Source: Pleionea litopenaei (GTDB lineage: Bacteria > Pseudomonadota > Gammaproteobacteria > Enterobacterales > Kangiellaceae). From it: 64,000 nt of DNA. The stretch covers positions 4,002,001 to 4,066,000 of the forward strand of contig NZ_CP133548.1 of assembly GCF_031198435.1 (NCBI RefSeq), written 5' to 3'. A program made the position numbers and the translations under genes. The notes beneath the pieces were generated by a model that saw nothing but the letters and a program-made list of their open reading frames with translations, made no database searches and was not told the origin of the DNA. Numbering within the stretch: the stretch's first letter is position 1; every line of letters begins with the position of its first letter. This document shows, one piece after another, positions 17,180-26,508 of the stretch.

Positions 17180-18190
17180 ATGGCAACGATCAAAGATGTT
17201 TCAGAGTTAGCTGGCGTATCACAAGCGACAGTCTCTCGTGTGTTAAACGGGACCACACGTGTCGACGATGATAAAAAGCGACGGGTGATGGATGCCATTA
17301 AGACATTGGGATACCGACCTAATGCGCACGCAAAGTCACTCGCATCGAACCGCTCGAACAGCATCGGCATGGTGGTTTCGGAGTTAGCTGGCCCCTATTT
17401 CGGAGAAATGATGGCGGGTGCTGAAGCGGTTATTCGTCGCAATGACAAGCAAATGTTAATAGCCAGTAGCCATGCCAGTGAAGCAGAAGAAAAAGACGTC
17501 ATCGATTTTCTGGTTTCATGTCGTTGTGACGCATTAATACTGCATGCAGAAACCATCAGCGACGATGATTTGTTAAAAGTTCAAGAGCAAGGAATTGATT
17601 TGGTGCTGCTGAATCGTTTTATTCCTCAGATTGCCGATCAATGTTTTGTACTCGACAACGAACTAGGTGGTTTCTTAGCAACGGAACATATGATTCAGCA
17701 ACAGCGGAGACGAGTTGCTTGCATTCTCGGACCACAATGGAAGCACGACGCGAAAGAGCGCTTTGACGGCTACATGCGAGCTTTAAAGCAATATCAAGTT
17801 CCTTTTGATCCTGAATTAATTGTGGAAGGAGACTTTCAAGAGGCAGGAGGACGAAGTGGTGTTGAGAAGCTGCTACAAAAAGGCGTTCAGTTTGATGCCT
17901 TAGTCTGCGCTAATGATGAAATGGCGCTCGGCGCGATGGAGTTATTAACACAACGTGACATTGCGATTCCGGAGCAGGTTGCTGTGATAGGTTTCGATGA
18001 CATCGCATATGCCCGTTATGTCACACCAAAATTGTCATCGATTCACTTTCCTGTTCGGCAAATTGCCGCTGATGCCGCTTGGCTAGTCATGCAACGTGCC
18101 TACAAAATTGAGCCGCCGCAACCAGTTGCGCAAAAAATTACGCCAATACTGGTCCCTCGACAGTCTTCATTGTGCAGCAGTGTTGGTTAA
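17180..18190 (+). CDS. LacI-family transcriptional regulator
   Basis: A 336-residue sugar-responsive repressor. The N-terminal helix-turn-helix (KDVSELAGVSQATVSRVLNG, residues 4-23) and hinge (GYRPNAHAKSLAS) are followed by a periplasmic-binding-like effector domain ending with the typical VIGFDDIAYARYVTPKLSSI motif. It is encoded next to two sugar transporters, a GH3 glucosidase and a TonB receptor, so it probably senses a glucose-containing saccharide and acts at the palindromes at 20931 and 23777. Its last 24 bases overlap the 3' end of the convergent GPH transporter. Confidence 0.92.
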   Translation: MATIKDVSELAGVSQATVSRVLNGTTRVDDDKKRRVMDAIKTLGYRPNAHAKSLASNRSNSIGMVVSELAGPYFGEMMAGAEAVIRRNDKQMLIASSHASEAEEKDVIDFLVSCRCDALILHAETISDDDLLKVQEQGIDLVLLNRFIPQIADQCFVLDNELGGFLATEHMIQQQRRRVACILGPQWKHDAKERFDGYMRALKQYQVPFDPELIVEGDFQEAGGRSGVEKLLQKGVQFDALVCANDEMALGAMELLTQRDIAIPEQVAVIGFDDIAYARYVTPKLSSIHFPVRQIAADAAWLVMQRAYKIEPPQPVAQKITPILVPRQSSLCSSVG

Positions 18191-19537
18191 TTCTGGTGAT
18201 ACGTTCGACTGTTTAGCGGCAAGCTTAATGTTTTCCATGGCCGAGCGGTCGAGTCGATAAAAAATAAGTACTGCAGCACTGGCAATTAAAATAACGCCGG
18301 GAATTGCGGTGAACAACAAGTTGATTCCGAGTAACGTTTCACCCGACTGCGGTTGTCCCGCTTGGTAGTTTACAAAGGCTAGACTCCAAGCTGCGAAAGC
18401 ACCGCCAATGGCCATTCCGAGTTTAAGAAAGAATAAGTTCGCAGAGTAGATCAACCCGGTAATGCGTTTTCCAGATTGGTATTCGCCATAGTCAACCACG
18501 TCGGCCATCATGCTCCAAAGCAATGGCGTTGCGACTTGCAATAAAAAGCTTACAGAAAAATGAGCCACAATGGCCGTTACCCAGTCATTAGTAGAAATAA
18601 AAAACGAACCGATGCAAACGCATCCTGCCAATGCATTGGCAATCATGTAACAGCGAATTTTGCACCAACGTAAACATAAATATTGTGCAATAAAACTGCC
18701 TGCAATAGCGCCAATCATTCCAAGGGTTATAAATTGAGTCGCGAGTGAGGGTAGCTGCAAATAATAGTTAACGTAATACAGAGCGACCGTGTTACGAATA
18801 ACCATCGCAATTAATACAACAAAACATAAAATACTGATAACACGCCATTGATCGTTTCTCCACAAGGCACCTAATGATTGAGACAGTTTAAGTTGTTGAT
18901 TCCGTGGCGGGTGAATTCTTTCTCGTGTCAGTTTAAAGCAGGCAAAAAATAGTAAGCAACCGATCAGTCCCATAGTGAGCATGGTTAATTGGTAGCCCTG
19001 TTTGGGTTCGCCCGCACCGAAGAACTCAACCATAGGAAGGGTGCAAGAGGTGACGAGCAATCCACCTATCATAGCAAGCGTAAAACGGTAAGATTGCAGA
19101 GAAATACGTTGTTGTGGATCTTGAGTGATGACACCTCCGAGTGCGCAATAAGGAATATTGATGGCGGTGTAAATAAGCATTAATAGTGCATACGTTAGGT
19201 AGGCATAGACAAGCTTTTGCCAAGGTAGCCAATTCGGAGTGGTGAAGGTCAGCCAGCAGGCAATCACAAAGGGAATGGCCATCCAAACTAAATAGGGCCG
19301 AAACTTACCGTGGACTGAGTTTAACTTATCGGTGAGGTAACCCATTAACGGATCGGTGATGCCATCAAATAGACGCACCACCAGAAACATCGTTCCTACG
19401 GCAGCAGCAGATAGCCCAAACACATCGGTATAAAAGTACGATAAAAACAACATGACCGTTTGAAAAATTAAATTGCTGGCCGTGTCACCTAGGCCATATC
19501 CAATTTTTTCTGTGATGCTAATGTTGTTTGGTTTCAT
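18167..19537 (-). CDS. GPH-family sugar:cation symporter (MFS)
   Basis: A 456-residue inner membrane carrier with about 12 transmembrane segments. The N-terminal KIGYGLGDTASNLIFQ and the loop VRLFDGITDPLMGYLTDK are signatures of the glycoside-pentoside-hexuronide family (MelB, XynB-like). It would import a sugar or disaccharide with H+ or Na+. It lies downstream of the FucP-type carrier with a 29-bp gap, so both probably form one operon divergent from the GH3 gene. Substrate inferred from context: a beta-glucoside or its products. Confidence 0.88.
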   Translation of the reverse strand: MKPNNISITEKIGYGLGDTASNLIFQTVMLFLSYFYTDVFGLSAAAVGTMFLVVRLFDGITDPLMGYLTDKLNSVHGKFRPYLVWMAIPFVIACWLTFTTPNWLPWQKLVYAYLTYALLMLIYTAINIPYCALGGVITQDPQQRISLQSYRFTLAMIGGLLVTSCTLPMVEFFGAGEPKQGYQLTMLTMGLIGCLLFFACFKLTRERIHPPRNQQLKLSQSLGALWRNDQWRVISILCFVVLIAMVIRNTVALYYVNYYLQLPSLATQFITLGMIGAIAGSFIAQYLCLRWCKIRCYMIANALAGCVCIGSFFISTNDWVTAIVAHFSVSFLLQVATPLLWSMMADVVDYGEYQSGKRITGLIYSANLFFLKLGMAIGGAFAAWSLAFVNYQAGQPQSGETLLGINLLFTAIPGVILIASAAVLIFYRLDRSAMENIKLAAKQSNVSPELTNTAAQ

Positions 19538-19566
19538 AATTTAAATCGATTATTTAAGGCAGTGTT

Positions 19567-20823
19567 TTAACTAGGCTCATGCACAACATGGGTTGGTACT
19601 CGATGTCCTCGCCAGCCGTAGTAAGCAATGTATAAGTAACAAATAACTGGAACCCAAAATGCTTGTTGCAGCGAAAAGGTATCGGCAATTGAACCTTGAA
19701 TCAATGGCACTATTGCCCCTCCGACAATTGCCACGCACAGTAAGCCAGAGCCTTGACTGGTCAAGGTGCCAAGACGATGAATGGCGAGGCTAAAAATGGT
19801 AGGAAACATAATCGAATTGAATAGTCCGATAGCAAGCACCGCCCATACTGCCAGCATACCGTCACTGAAGATTGTGACAATGAGAAGCAGGCCGGATATT
19901 AATGCATTGCTGGTTAGTAGGTAAAAAGGTTTTATTTTTAACATAAGAAAAGCGCCAACAAAGCGACCGATCATCGCGCCTCCCCAATAGTAAGAAACAT
20001 AATGCGCTGCTTGATGCTCCGCTAGATTTCCAATGTGGGGTAGATTTAAGAAGTTGACGAGAAAACTACCGATGGCGACCTCGGCTCCGACATACATAAA
20101 AATAGCAACGACTCCGAGCATTAAGTGACGTTGATGCAACAGTTTTGGACTAACTAAGGATTCATGCTCATGTTGATGCGTTGCTGCGATCTTTGGTAAT
20201 GGAATCAGAAAAAAGGCGATTGCCAGCGCGATGAGTGTTGCGAAAATTATTAGATAAGGAAACTGAATGGCATCGGCGGTTGAGTGACTCGACTTGAGCC
20301 CTGCGGAGAGTATCAGTATGCCTCCGAAAATTGGTGCGAGCGTCGTGCCTAGTGAGTTGAATGCTTGAGTTAAATTCAGTCGAAACGATGCGTGCTCAGG
20401 TGAACCCAGACGTGTCACAAATGGATTGGCTGCAACTTGAAGCAAAGTGATTCCTGCCGCTAATACGAATAAAGCGAATAAAAATAATCCATAAACTTCA
20501 AAGTGCGCGGCGGGTAAAAATAATAAACAGCCGCACCCTGCGGTAATCAGCCCAATTATGATACCCGATTGAAAACTGGTGCGGCGCACTAAAAAACCGG
20601 CGGGATAAGAGATCACGGCGTAAGCACCAAAAAAGCATAAGTTCACGGCTTGAGCTTGAAAGTAACTGAGGTCGAATAGCCCTTTTAAATAGGGAATTAA
20701 AATGTCGTTTAAACTGGTAATAAACCCCCATAAAAAAAACAGCGAGGTCAAGACGAACAAAGCCGCACGATAACTGGTGTTTTGGCTGATGGTTGGGGCT
20801 GAATCACTCACTATTTCATTCAT
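19567..20823 (-). CDS. FucP/GluP-type sugar:H+ symporter (MFS)
   Basis: A 418-residue carrier with about 12 membrane segments. FFLWGFITSLNDILIPYLK near residue 29 and LQVAANPFVTRLG near 131 are hallmarks of the fucose/glucose-galactose permease branch. It probably imports the monosaccharide released by the GH3 enzyme. Its start faces the GH3 gene across a 192-bp region with a 26-bp palindromic operator, which suggests joint control by the LacI regulator. Confidence 0.88.
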   Translation of the reverse strand: MNEIVSDSAPTISQNTSYRAALFVLTSLFFLWGFITSLNDILIPYLKGLFDLSYFQAQAVNLCFFGAYAVISYPAGFLVRRTSFQSGIIIGLITAGCGCLLFLPAAHFEVYGLFLFALFVLAAGITLLQVAANPFVTRLGSPEHASFRLNLTQAFNSLGTTLAPIFGGILILSAGLKSSHSTADAIQFPYLIIFATLIALAIAFFLIPLPKIAATHQHEHESLVSPKLLHQRHLMLGVVAIFMYVGAEVAIGSFLVNFLNLPHIGNLAEHQAAHYVSYYWGGAMIGRFVGAFLMLKIKPFYLLTSNALISGLLLIVTIFSDGMLAVWAVLAIGLFNSIMFPTIFSLAIHRLGTLTSQGSGLLCVAIVGGAIVPLIQGSIADTFSLQQAFWVPVICYLYIAYYGWRGHRVPTHVVHEPS

Positions 20824-20930
20824 CCTTTTAACGTTCCCTTAGTGGTTATTTTCTTTTGATTATGCGAGCTATTTTGGTGCGTTGCGGCATTCAAATTAGT
20901 GCATCGAGTTTCAATGTACCGGAAATAAAA

Positions 20931-20956
20931 ACTTTATGAAAGCGCTTTCATAAAGT
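20931..20956. promoter_or_regulatory. Perfect 26-bp palindrome, LacI-type operator
   Basis: The palindrome is centred on GAAAGCGCTTTC, with arms extending to ACTTTAT/ATAAAGT, and is perfect over 26 bp. The central CG dyad is typical of LacI-family operators. It lies between the divergent FucP-type carrier and GH3 genes, 60 bp before the GH3 ATG, so it can control both. Confidence 0.85.
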
Positions 20957-21015
20957 TTTTTTATCGGCTAGACTGCGCAAAATTCAAGTCAACAATCGCC
21001 AGCGAAGGAGCCTGG

Positions 21016-23760
21016 ATGAAGCAGTTTCGATGGAGTCACCGGTTGCCCCAGAAAAGAGCGGCTAAACAATTGGGTGACGTTAAAAAGTTTCAGTCGATGC
21101 AAAAAATAACGTGGGCGATCAAATCGTCTTTATCCACAAATTTATTAACTGTCCCATTAACGACCGGGATAAAAAAATTGAAAAGTAAACGAGTAAAACA
21201 AGCATTAATGGGAGTCATTATGACAGTCGTTGGGATCACTGGGTGTCAGAAGCCATCGGACGCATCAGCCGACCGTGCTGGTGAAGAGATGAAAAATACC
21301 CCGTCCACTGACCAAAGAGGTCAACCGTCACTTTCAAGTGCCGCCGCTATTTGGCCCAAAGTCGATGCGGCTTTGCCACCGCAGCCAGACATTGAAGCTC
21401 AAGTTGCCGCGTTGCTTAATAAAATGAGCCTCGAGCAAAAAGTCGCTCAAATGATTCAACCTGAAATTCGCGACTTCACTCCCGATGATATGCGAGAGTA
21501 CGGTTTTGGATCCTATTTGAACGGTGGTGGCTCTTTTCCCAATCAAAATAAGCACGCGGCGATCGAAGACTGGATTCAACTTGCCGATGATATGTATGTC
21601 GCGTCAATGGATGCGTCAAAAGATGGTATTGCCATTCCTGCTCTTTGGGGGACGGATGCCGTGCACGGACATACCAACGTTATTGGCGCGACGATTTTTC
21701 CTCACAATATCGGTTTGGGCGCTGCCAATAACCCTGAGTTGGTAAAGCAGATCGCTCAGCTCACGGCGCAAGAAGTAGCGGCGACAGGCATTGATTGGGT
21801 CTTTGCTCCAACGGTTGCCGTTGCCAGAGACGATCGTTGGGGACGATCGTATGAGAGTTACAGTGAAGATCCGACACGGGTCGCTGACTACGCCGAAGCC
21901 TTTGTAAAGGGGATGCAAGGTGAGCCAGAAAAAGATTTTTTAAGCCCCGGTAAAACCCTAGCGACCTTAAAGCATTTTATCGGTGATGGCGGAACAGAGC
22001 AAGGCGACGATCAAGGTGACACCATCGTCGAAGAAGATGCACTTTTCCAAATTCATGGCCAAGGTTATGCACGTGGCATTGGCGCCGGCGCACAGTTTGT
22101 GATGGCGAGCTTTAACAGTTGGCAAGGACGTAAATTGCATGGTCACCATTACCTTCTACAGCAAGTACTTAAAGATCGAATGGGCTTTGATGGCGTGGTC
22201 GTTGGAGACTGGAACGGGCACGGTCAAGTCGCTGGGTGCAGCAACGAAAGTTGCCCGCAAGCGATCAATGCGGGCGTTGATATTTTAATGGCGCCAGGAC
22301 AGTCATGGAAGGCCTTGTATTACAACACCATCGAGCAGGTACAGCGCGGCGATATTTCAATGCAACGAATCGATGATGCGGTAAGTCGAATTCTGCGAGT
22401 GAAATTTCGCGCGGGTTTATTTCAACGAGGAAAACCCAGTGAAGCACTAACGCGGTATCAACTGAATTCGCTGGGTGATGCTAAACATCGAGCCGTTGCT
22501 CGCGATGCCGTTCGTCAGTCGTTAGTGTTACTGAAAAATAATCGAAAAATTTTACCATTACATCCGAAGCAAACCTTTTTATTAACCGGTGCGGCGGCTG
22601 ACAATATCGGACAGCAAAGTGGCGGCTGGACCATTACTTGGCAGGGAACCGGCAACAATAATCAAGACTTTCCTGGTGCGACCTCGATTTACCAAGGGCT
22701 TAGAACACAAATTGAACAAGCGGGTGGCAAGATTTTCTTGAGTGACGATGGCTCTTTTCAACATCGACCCGACGTCGCCATTGTCGTGTTTGGAGAGCAA
22801 CCCTACGCAGAAGGCAATGGGGATATCAGTAACCTAGAGTTCGAACGTGGAAACAAACGCAGTTGGCGGTTATTGAAAAAATTTAAAGCGGAAGGCATTC
22901 CCACGGTGTCCGTATTTTTATCGGGACGTCCAATGTGGGTAAATCCTGAATTAAATCAATCCGATGCCTTTGTTGCTGCTTGGTTGCCCGGTAGTGAGGG
23001 GGAAGGTATTGCCGATGTATTGCTGCAAAGTTCGCAAGGAGAAGTGCAGTTTGATTTTGTTGGCAAGCTGCCATTTTCATGGCCAAGAGCGGCGGATCAA
23101 GCGCCATTGAATGCCCCTTATATTGGGCAGCAGCCTTTATTTCCGCTGGGTTTCGGATTGAGCTATCAACAAGAGCCAAAGCCGCTCGCGGTGTTATCCG
23201 AACAGCGTCCAGATTTGCCGCAACAGCCGCCAAGCAAACCCATCTTTCAACGCTCAGTACAACCGCCGTTTCGAACCATGCTGGCTAATGATAAAGAGAT
23301 TGTCGAGTTGGTGAGCAACAGTCAATCGATTGCTGGGTTACAAGTTAGAACGGTAGACCGACTCGTGCAAGAAGATGCATTGGCGGTCGCGTGGACAGGA
23401 ACACAAAGTGCTGGGATCGAGTTTAGCAGTCCTTTCACCGAAGATTTGCGTGATTGGTCGAGCAGTGCAGCCATTATGAGTTTTGATTTGCGGCTGTTGA
23501 GCAGTGCCGATGGTCCTTTGTGGTTGAATGACCACGCTTTGGATTTGCGCCAGCTTGTGCAGCTCGACCACTCGCAATGGCAAACGATCGCGGTGCCTTT
23601 GGGTTGTCTTTTTGTGCCGGATCATTTGTCGGCGGTGGCCAAGGTTTTTTCCATTAGGGCTGAACACCCATGGCAAGTTCAATTGGCCAATGTGGTTATT
23701 CAATCACAGCCTTTACCTGAACAACGCGTGGTGTCGTGCGAATCAATAAAAGATGAATAA
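21016..23760 (+). CDS. GH3 beta-glucosidase / exo-beta-glucanase, lipoprotein
   Basis: A 914-residue glycoside hydrolase removing glucose from the non-reducing end of beta-glucans or cello-/laminari-oligosaccharides. Layout: basic N-terminal extension (1-60), signal core with lipobox ITGC (Cys77), GH3 (alpha/beta)8 domain (~125-480) with nucleophile Asp398 in VVVGDWNGHG, GH3 C-terminal domain (~505-720), and a beta-sandwich domain (~750-910) as in marine ExoP-type enzymes. KHFIGDGGTEQGDDQG is the family substrate-binding region. The ATG at 21016 has AAGGAG at 5 bases, so the long N-terminus seems real, though an internal start near the signal core is possible. Expression is probably under the operator at 20931. 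Confidence 0.93.
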   Translation: MKQFRWSHRLPQKRAAKQLGDVKKFQSMQKITWAIKSSLSTNLLTVPLTTGIKKLKSKRVKQALMGVIMTVVGITGCQKPSDASADRAGEEMKNTPSTDQRGQPSLSSAAAIWPKVDAALPPQPDIEAQVAALLNKMSLEQKVAQMIQPEIRDFTPDDMREYGFGSYLNGGGSFPNQNKHAAIEDWIQLADDMYVASMDASKDGIAIPALWGTDAVHGHTNVIGATIFPHNIGLGAANNPELVKQIAQLTAQEVAATGIDWVFAPTVAVARDDRWGRSYESYSEDPTRVADYAEAFVKGMQGEPEKDFLSPGKTLATLKHFIGDGGTEQGDDQGDTIVEEDALFQIHGQGYARGIGAGAQFVMASFNSWQGRKLHGHHYLLQQVLKDRMGFDGVVVGDWNGHGQVAGCSNESCPQAINAGVDILMAPGQSWKALYYNTIEQVQRGDISMQRIDDAVSRILRVKFRAGLFQRGKPSEALTRYQLNSLGDAKHRAVARDAVRQSLVLLKNNRKILPLHPKQTFLLTGAAADNIGQQSGGWTITWQGTGNNNQDFPGATSIYQGLRTQIEQAGGKIFLSDDGSFQHRPDVAIVVFGEQPYAEGNGDISNLEFERGNKRSWRLLKKFKAEGIPTVSVFLSGRPMWVNPELNQSDAFVAAWLPGSEGEGIADVLLQSSQGEVQFDFVGKLPFSWPRAADQAPLNAPYIGQQPLFPLGFGLSYQQEPKPLAVLSEQRPDLPQQPPSKPIFQRSVQPPFRTMLANDKEIVELVSNSQSIAGLQVRTVDRLVQEDALAVAWTGTQSAGIEFSSPFTEDLRDWSSSAAIMSFDLRLLSSADGPLWLNDHALDLRQLVQLDHSQWQTIAVPLGCLFVPDHLSAVAKVFSIRAEHPWQVQLANVVIQSQPLPEQRVVSCESIKDE

Positions 23761-23776
23761 AAATTTTTTACAAGGA

Positions 23777-23794
23777 TATGAAAGCGATTTCATA
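23777..23794. promoter_or_regulatory. LacI-type operator before the TonB receptor
   Basis: TATGAAAGCGATTTCATA is the core of the 20931 palindrome with one half-site base changed. It lies 49 bp before the TonB receptor start and 17 bp after the GH3 stop. It links this receptor to the same regulator. Confidence 0.78.
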
Positions 23795-23842
23795 GAAAGA
23801 TAAATCGGTTAGATTAAGTATGATGAAACAGTAGGGGGATCT

Positions 23843-26398
23843 ATGTGGAGTAAATCGATGAAGCCACTGGCGTATTTTGTGGCCGCCGCAATCGGGAGTT
23901 TATACGCTGCTGATGAAGGTGAACAAAAACAAAAAAAGAAAAATCAGTTGGATGATGAAGTGCTGGTGATCACCGCAACTAAAGTGAAAACAGAACTGAT
24001 GGAAACACCCATTGCAGTGACCGCTTTGAGTCAATCGCAATTGAATCGGTCTGGGGTCTCTGATGCTCGTGATATTGGCAATTTAGTGCCTAATATGGAC
24101 ATCAGTTTTTCACCATCAGACAGTGGTGTCCAAATGACCATGCGAGGAGTTTCCAGCAACAACTTTACTGAGCTGGGTGATCCGAGTGTTGGATTTCATG
24201 TTGATGGCGTTTACTCGCCACGTCCTCAAGGTGCAATGGCATTGATGTATGATTTAGAGCGGCTTGAAGTTTTGCGTGGTCCACAAGGCACGCTGTATGG
24301 ACGAAATGCAACCGCGGGTAGTGTTAATCTAATTACCAAAGATCCGGATTTTAATGAGTTCACGACGGATGTTTTGTTTGAGCTTGGCAACTACAATCAA
24401 CGACAACTTCGCACCACGGTCAACATTCCATTAACCAATACCTTTGCATTGCGAGCAAATTATTTTGTTGAGCAACGCGACGGTTATATTGATCAATTTA
24501 TGGATGTTCGTGACCGTGACAATGACGGTATTCCCGATGTCGATCAGCGACGAAACTACGCGGTCAATGACAGTGATGAATACACCAACTCTGACCGATA
24601 TGGAATGCGCATTACGAGTCTTTGGGATGTGACCGAAAAGTTGACCGCGCGTTTTGCTCTGGAGCGTTTTCAAGACAACAGTGCCGGCGGTTATGTCGCG
24701 CCCGATTGTAAACAAAGTCCGGCGGCCTGTGCCTACTACGGCGGTGATGAGCGAACGGTTTGGGTCAATGTTCCGGGCGAACTCGACATGACCATCGATA
24801 GTTTTCGAGCAAAGTTAAGCTACTTTATATCTGACGATGTGCAGTTAGTTTACAACGCTGGGTGGGCCTATCAAGAGCGCAGCCAGCAGTGGGATGCCGA
24901 CATGGGTTGGTTTCCAACTCCTGGTCCAGACACTGGGTGGGGATGGTCAGGTTATTTGTACACGCCATGGGGCGATGATCAATATTTAGCAACGCGTTGG
25001 TCTGATTACAAATCGATTTCGCATGAACTGCAGTTGCAAGGCACTTACGAAGACAAAGTCAGTTGGATTGTCGGTTACTTTAACTTTACCGAAGACAATG
25101 CCATTCACTTTGATGTCGAAAGCCCATTTTGCTGTGGCGCTCCAACGCCAGGCGCAGGCTCATTTATTCAACCTGAGCGACTGCTCGACTCAGAAGCTTT
25201 ATTTTCACAAGCGACGTTTCATTGGAGCGAAGACTTACACTTTACTTTTGGCTATCGCACAACCACCGATCGTAAACGTGATATTGGTGGTGTCAACTGG
25301 GGCGCATGGGGGCCGTGGAGTTATGATGCAAACGGTAATCGTGGTAGCTTTTCCGGTGGCGCATTTGGACCAGACGAAGGCATTGATTGGGGAATCGTTA
25401 ATGATCCAGGCGCGATACCAACCTACACCAGTGATGATTTATTGCCGGGTATGGGAACGCAGGATTACGCCAATAATCTAGTGATTGTGGGTTACAACGA
25501 TACGGATCATAAGTGGACGAAAGGCACTTGGCGGGTTGGCGTAGATTACGATTTAGACGCCGATAATTTTCTCTACAGTTATGTCGCGACCGGCTATAAA
25601 GCAGGGGGCTTTGGTGACGGCGTTGATATCGACGGGTTAGGCACTATTCAATTTTTTGGTTACAAGCCCGAAGAATTAATCAATTACGAAGTTGGTTACA
25701 AAGGTGTGCTTCTCGACGATAAATTAAACTTCGCCGTTTCCGCGTTTGTCAGTGATTATGATGACAAACAAGTCACGACTTTCCGTAAAGTTGGAGAGCA
25801 TGCGGTTACCGATCAAGACATCTCAACCTTGCTCACTGAAAACGCCGCACAAGCATCGATTTCAGGACTCGAAGTTGAATTTAGCTGGCGCTTATCGGAG
25901 CAAGATAAATTGAGCGGTCATTTCGCCTACCTAGATGCAACCTATGATGAGTGGACCGGCTATTCTGATGGTTGGTACTGCGCCGAGAGAGAGGCGGCTG
26001 GTGCGAGCTTATGTGGTGAACAGGGTGAAGGCGACGTCAGTGGCAATCGTTTACCTTATACGCCAGAATTTTCTTGGACATTGAATTATGAACGGGTTTT
26101 CGAGCTAGCGGGTGATGGCGCAATTACGACTTGGTTGTCTGTGCACTGGGAAGATGATTCACACTTAACCGATCGCAATTTTGATGAGCTGCCAGCTTAC
26201 AGTGATGTGCGTGATGCTTGGCATAACATCAATGCCAGTGTTCGTTACGATACCGGACAAGATTGGTACCTTGAAGCCTATGTCTATAATGCGACCGATG
26301 AGTTAGTTAAGACCTGGTCAAACGGTGGCGCTCAATACCCGAAATGGGGATGGAACTCACCTCGTATGTTGGGTATTCGCTACAGCAATCAATTTTAA
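23843..26398 (+). CDS. TonB-dependent receptor of the sugar locus
   Basis: An 851-residue outer membrane transporter with an N-terminal signal peptide (residues 6-23 if started at the second Met), a TonB-box-like stretch EVLVITATK near residue 45, a plug domain (IAVTALSQSQLNRSG .. RLEVLRGPQGTLYGRNATAGSVNLIT) and a 22-strand barrel ending in Phe (RYSNQF). It probably imports oligosaccharides. An acidic loop, RDRDNDGIPDVDQ near residue 230, resembles a TSP3 calcium loop, unusual inside a barrel. AGGGGG precedes the ATG. The gene has its own operator and is the last of the locus. Confidence 0.93.
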   Translation: MWSKSMKPLAYFVAAAIGSLYAADEGEQKQKKKNQLDDEVLVITATKVKTELMETPIAVTALSQSQLNRSGVSDARDIGNLVPNMDISFSPSDSGVQMTMRGVSSNNFTELGDPSVGFHVDGVYSPRPQGAMALMYDLERLEVLRGPQGTLYGRNATAGSVNLITKDPDFNEFTTDVLFELGNYNQRQLRTTVNIPLTNTFALRANYFVEQRDGYIDQFMDVRDRDNDGIPDVDQRRNYAVNDSDEYTNSDRYGMRITSLWDVTEKLTARFALERFQDNSAGGYVAPDCKQSPAACAYYGGDERTVWVNVPGELDMTIDSFRAKLSYFISDDVQLVYNAGWAYQERSQQWDADMGWFPTPGPDTGWGWSGYLYTPWGDDQYLATRWSDYKSISHELQLQGTYEDKVSWIVGYFNFTEDNAIHFDVESPFCCGAPTPGAGSFIQPERLLDSEALFSQATFHWSEDLHFTFGYRTTTDRKRDIGGVNWGAWGPWSYDANGNRGSFSGGAFGPDEGIDWGIVNDPGAIPTYTSDDLLPGMGTQDYANNLVIVGYNDTDHKWTKGTWRVGVDYDLDADNFLYSYVATGYKAGGFGDGVDIDGLGTIQFFGYKPEELINYEVGYKGVLLDDKLNFAVSAFVSDYDDKQVTTFRKVGEHAVTDQDISTLLTENAAQASISGLEVEFSWRLSEQDKLSGHFAYLDATYDEWTGYSDGWYCAEREAAGASLCGEQGEGDVSGNRLPYTPEFSWTLNYERVFELAGDGAITTWLSVHWEDDSHLTDRNFDELPAYSDVRDAWHNINASVRYDTGQDWYLEAYVYNATDELVKTWSNGGAQYPKWGWNSPRMLGIRYSNQF

Positions 26399-26404
26399 AA
26401 AACG

Positions 26405-26430
26405 AACCGCAGCTATCGATGGCTGCGGTT
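26405..26430. terminator. Bidirectional terminator hairpin between the TonB receptor and gltD
   Basis: A 9-bp stem AACCGCAGC / GCTGCGGTT with an 8-base loop. On the minus strand it is followed by CGTTTTTT, giving a good gltD terminator. On the plus strand a weaker GCTTAATTTTT follows. Confidence 0.75.
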
Positions 26431-26464
26431 GCTTAATTTTTGCAGATCATTTCTCCCAAAGGGG

Positions 26465-26499
26465 CGTTTGTGTAAATGGAATTGCACAAACGTTTTTTT
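26465..26499 (+). terminator. Second plus-strand terminator after the TonB receptor gene
   Basis: Stem CGTTTGTG / CACAAACG (26465-26472, 26485-26492) followed by seven T residues. It reads only on the plus strand and ends 10 bp before the gltD stop. Confidence 0.8.
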
Positions 26500-26508
26500 A
26501 GAGCCTTA

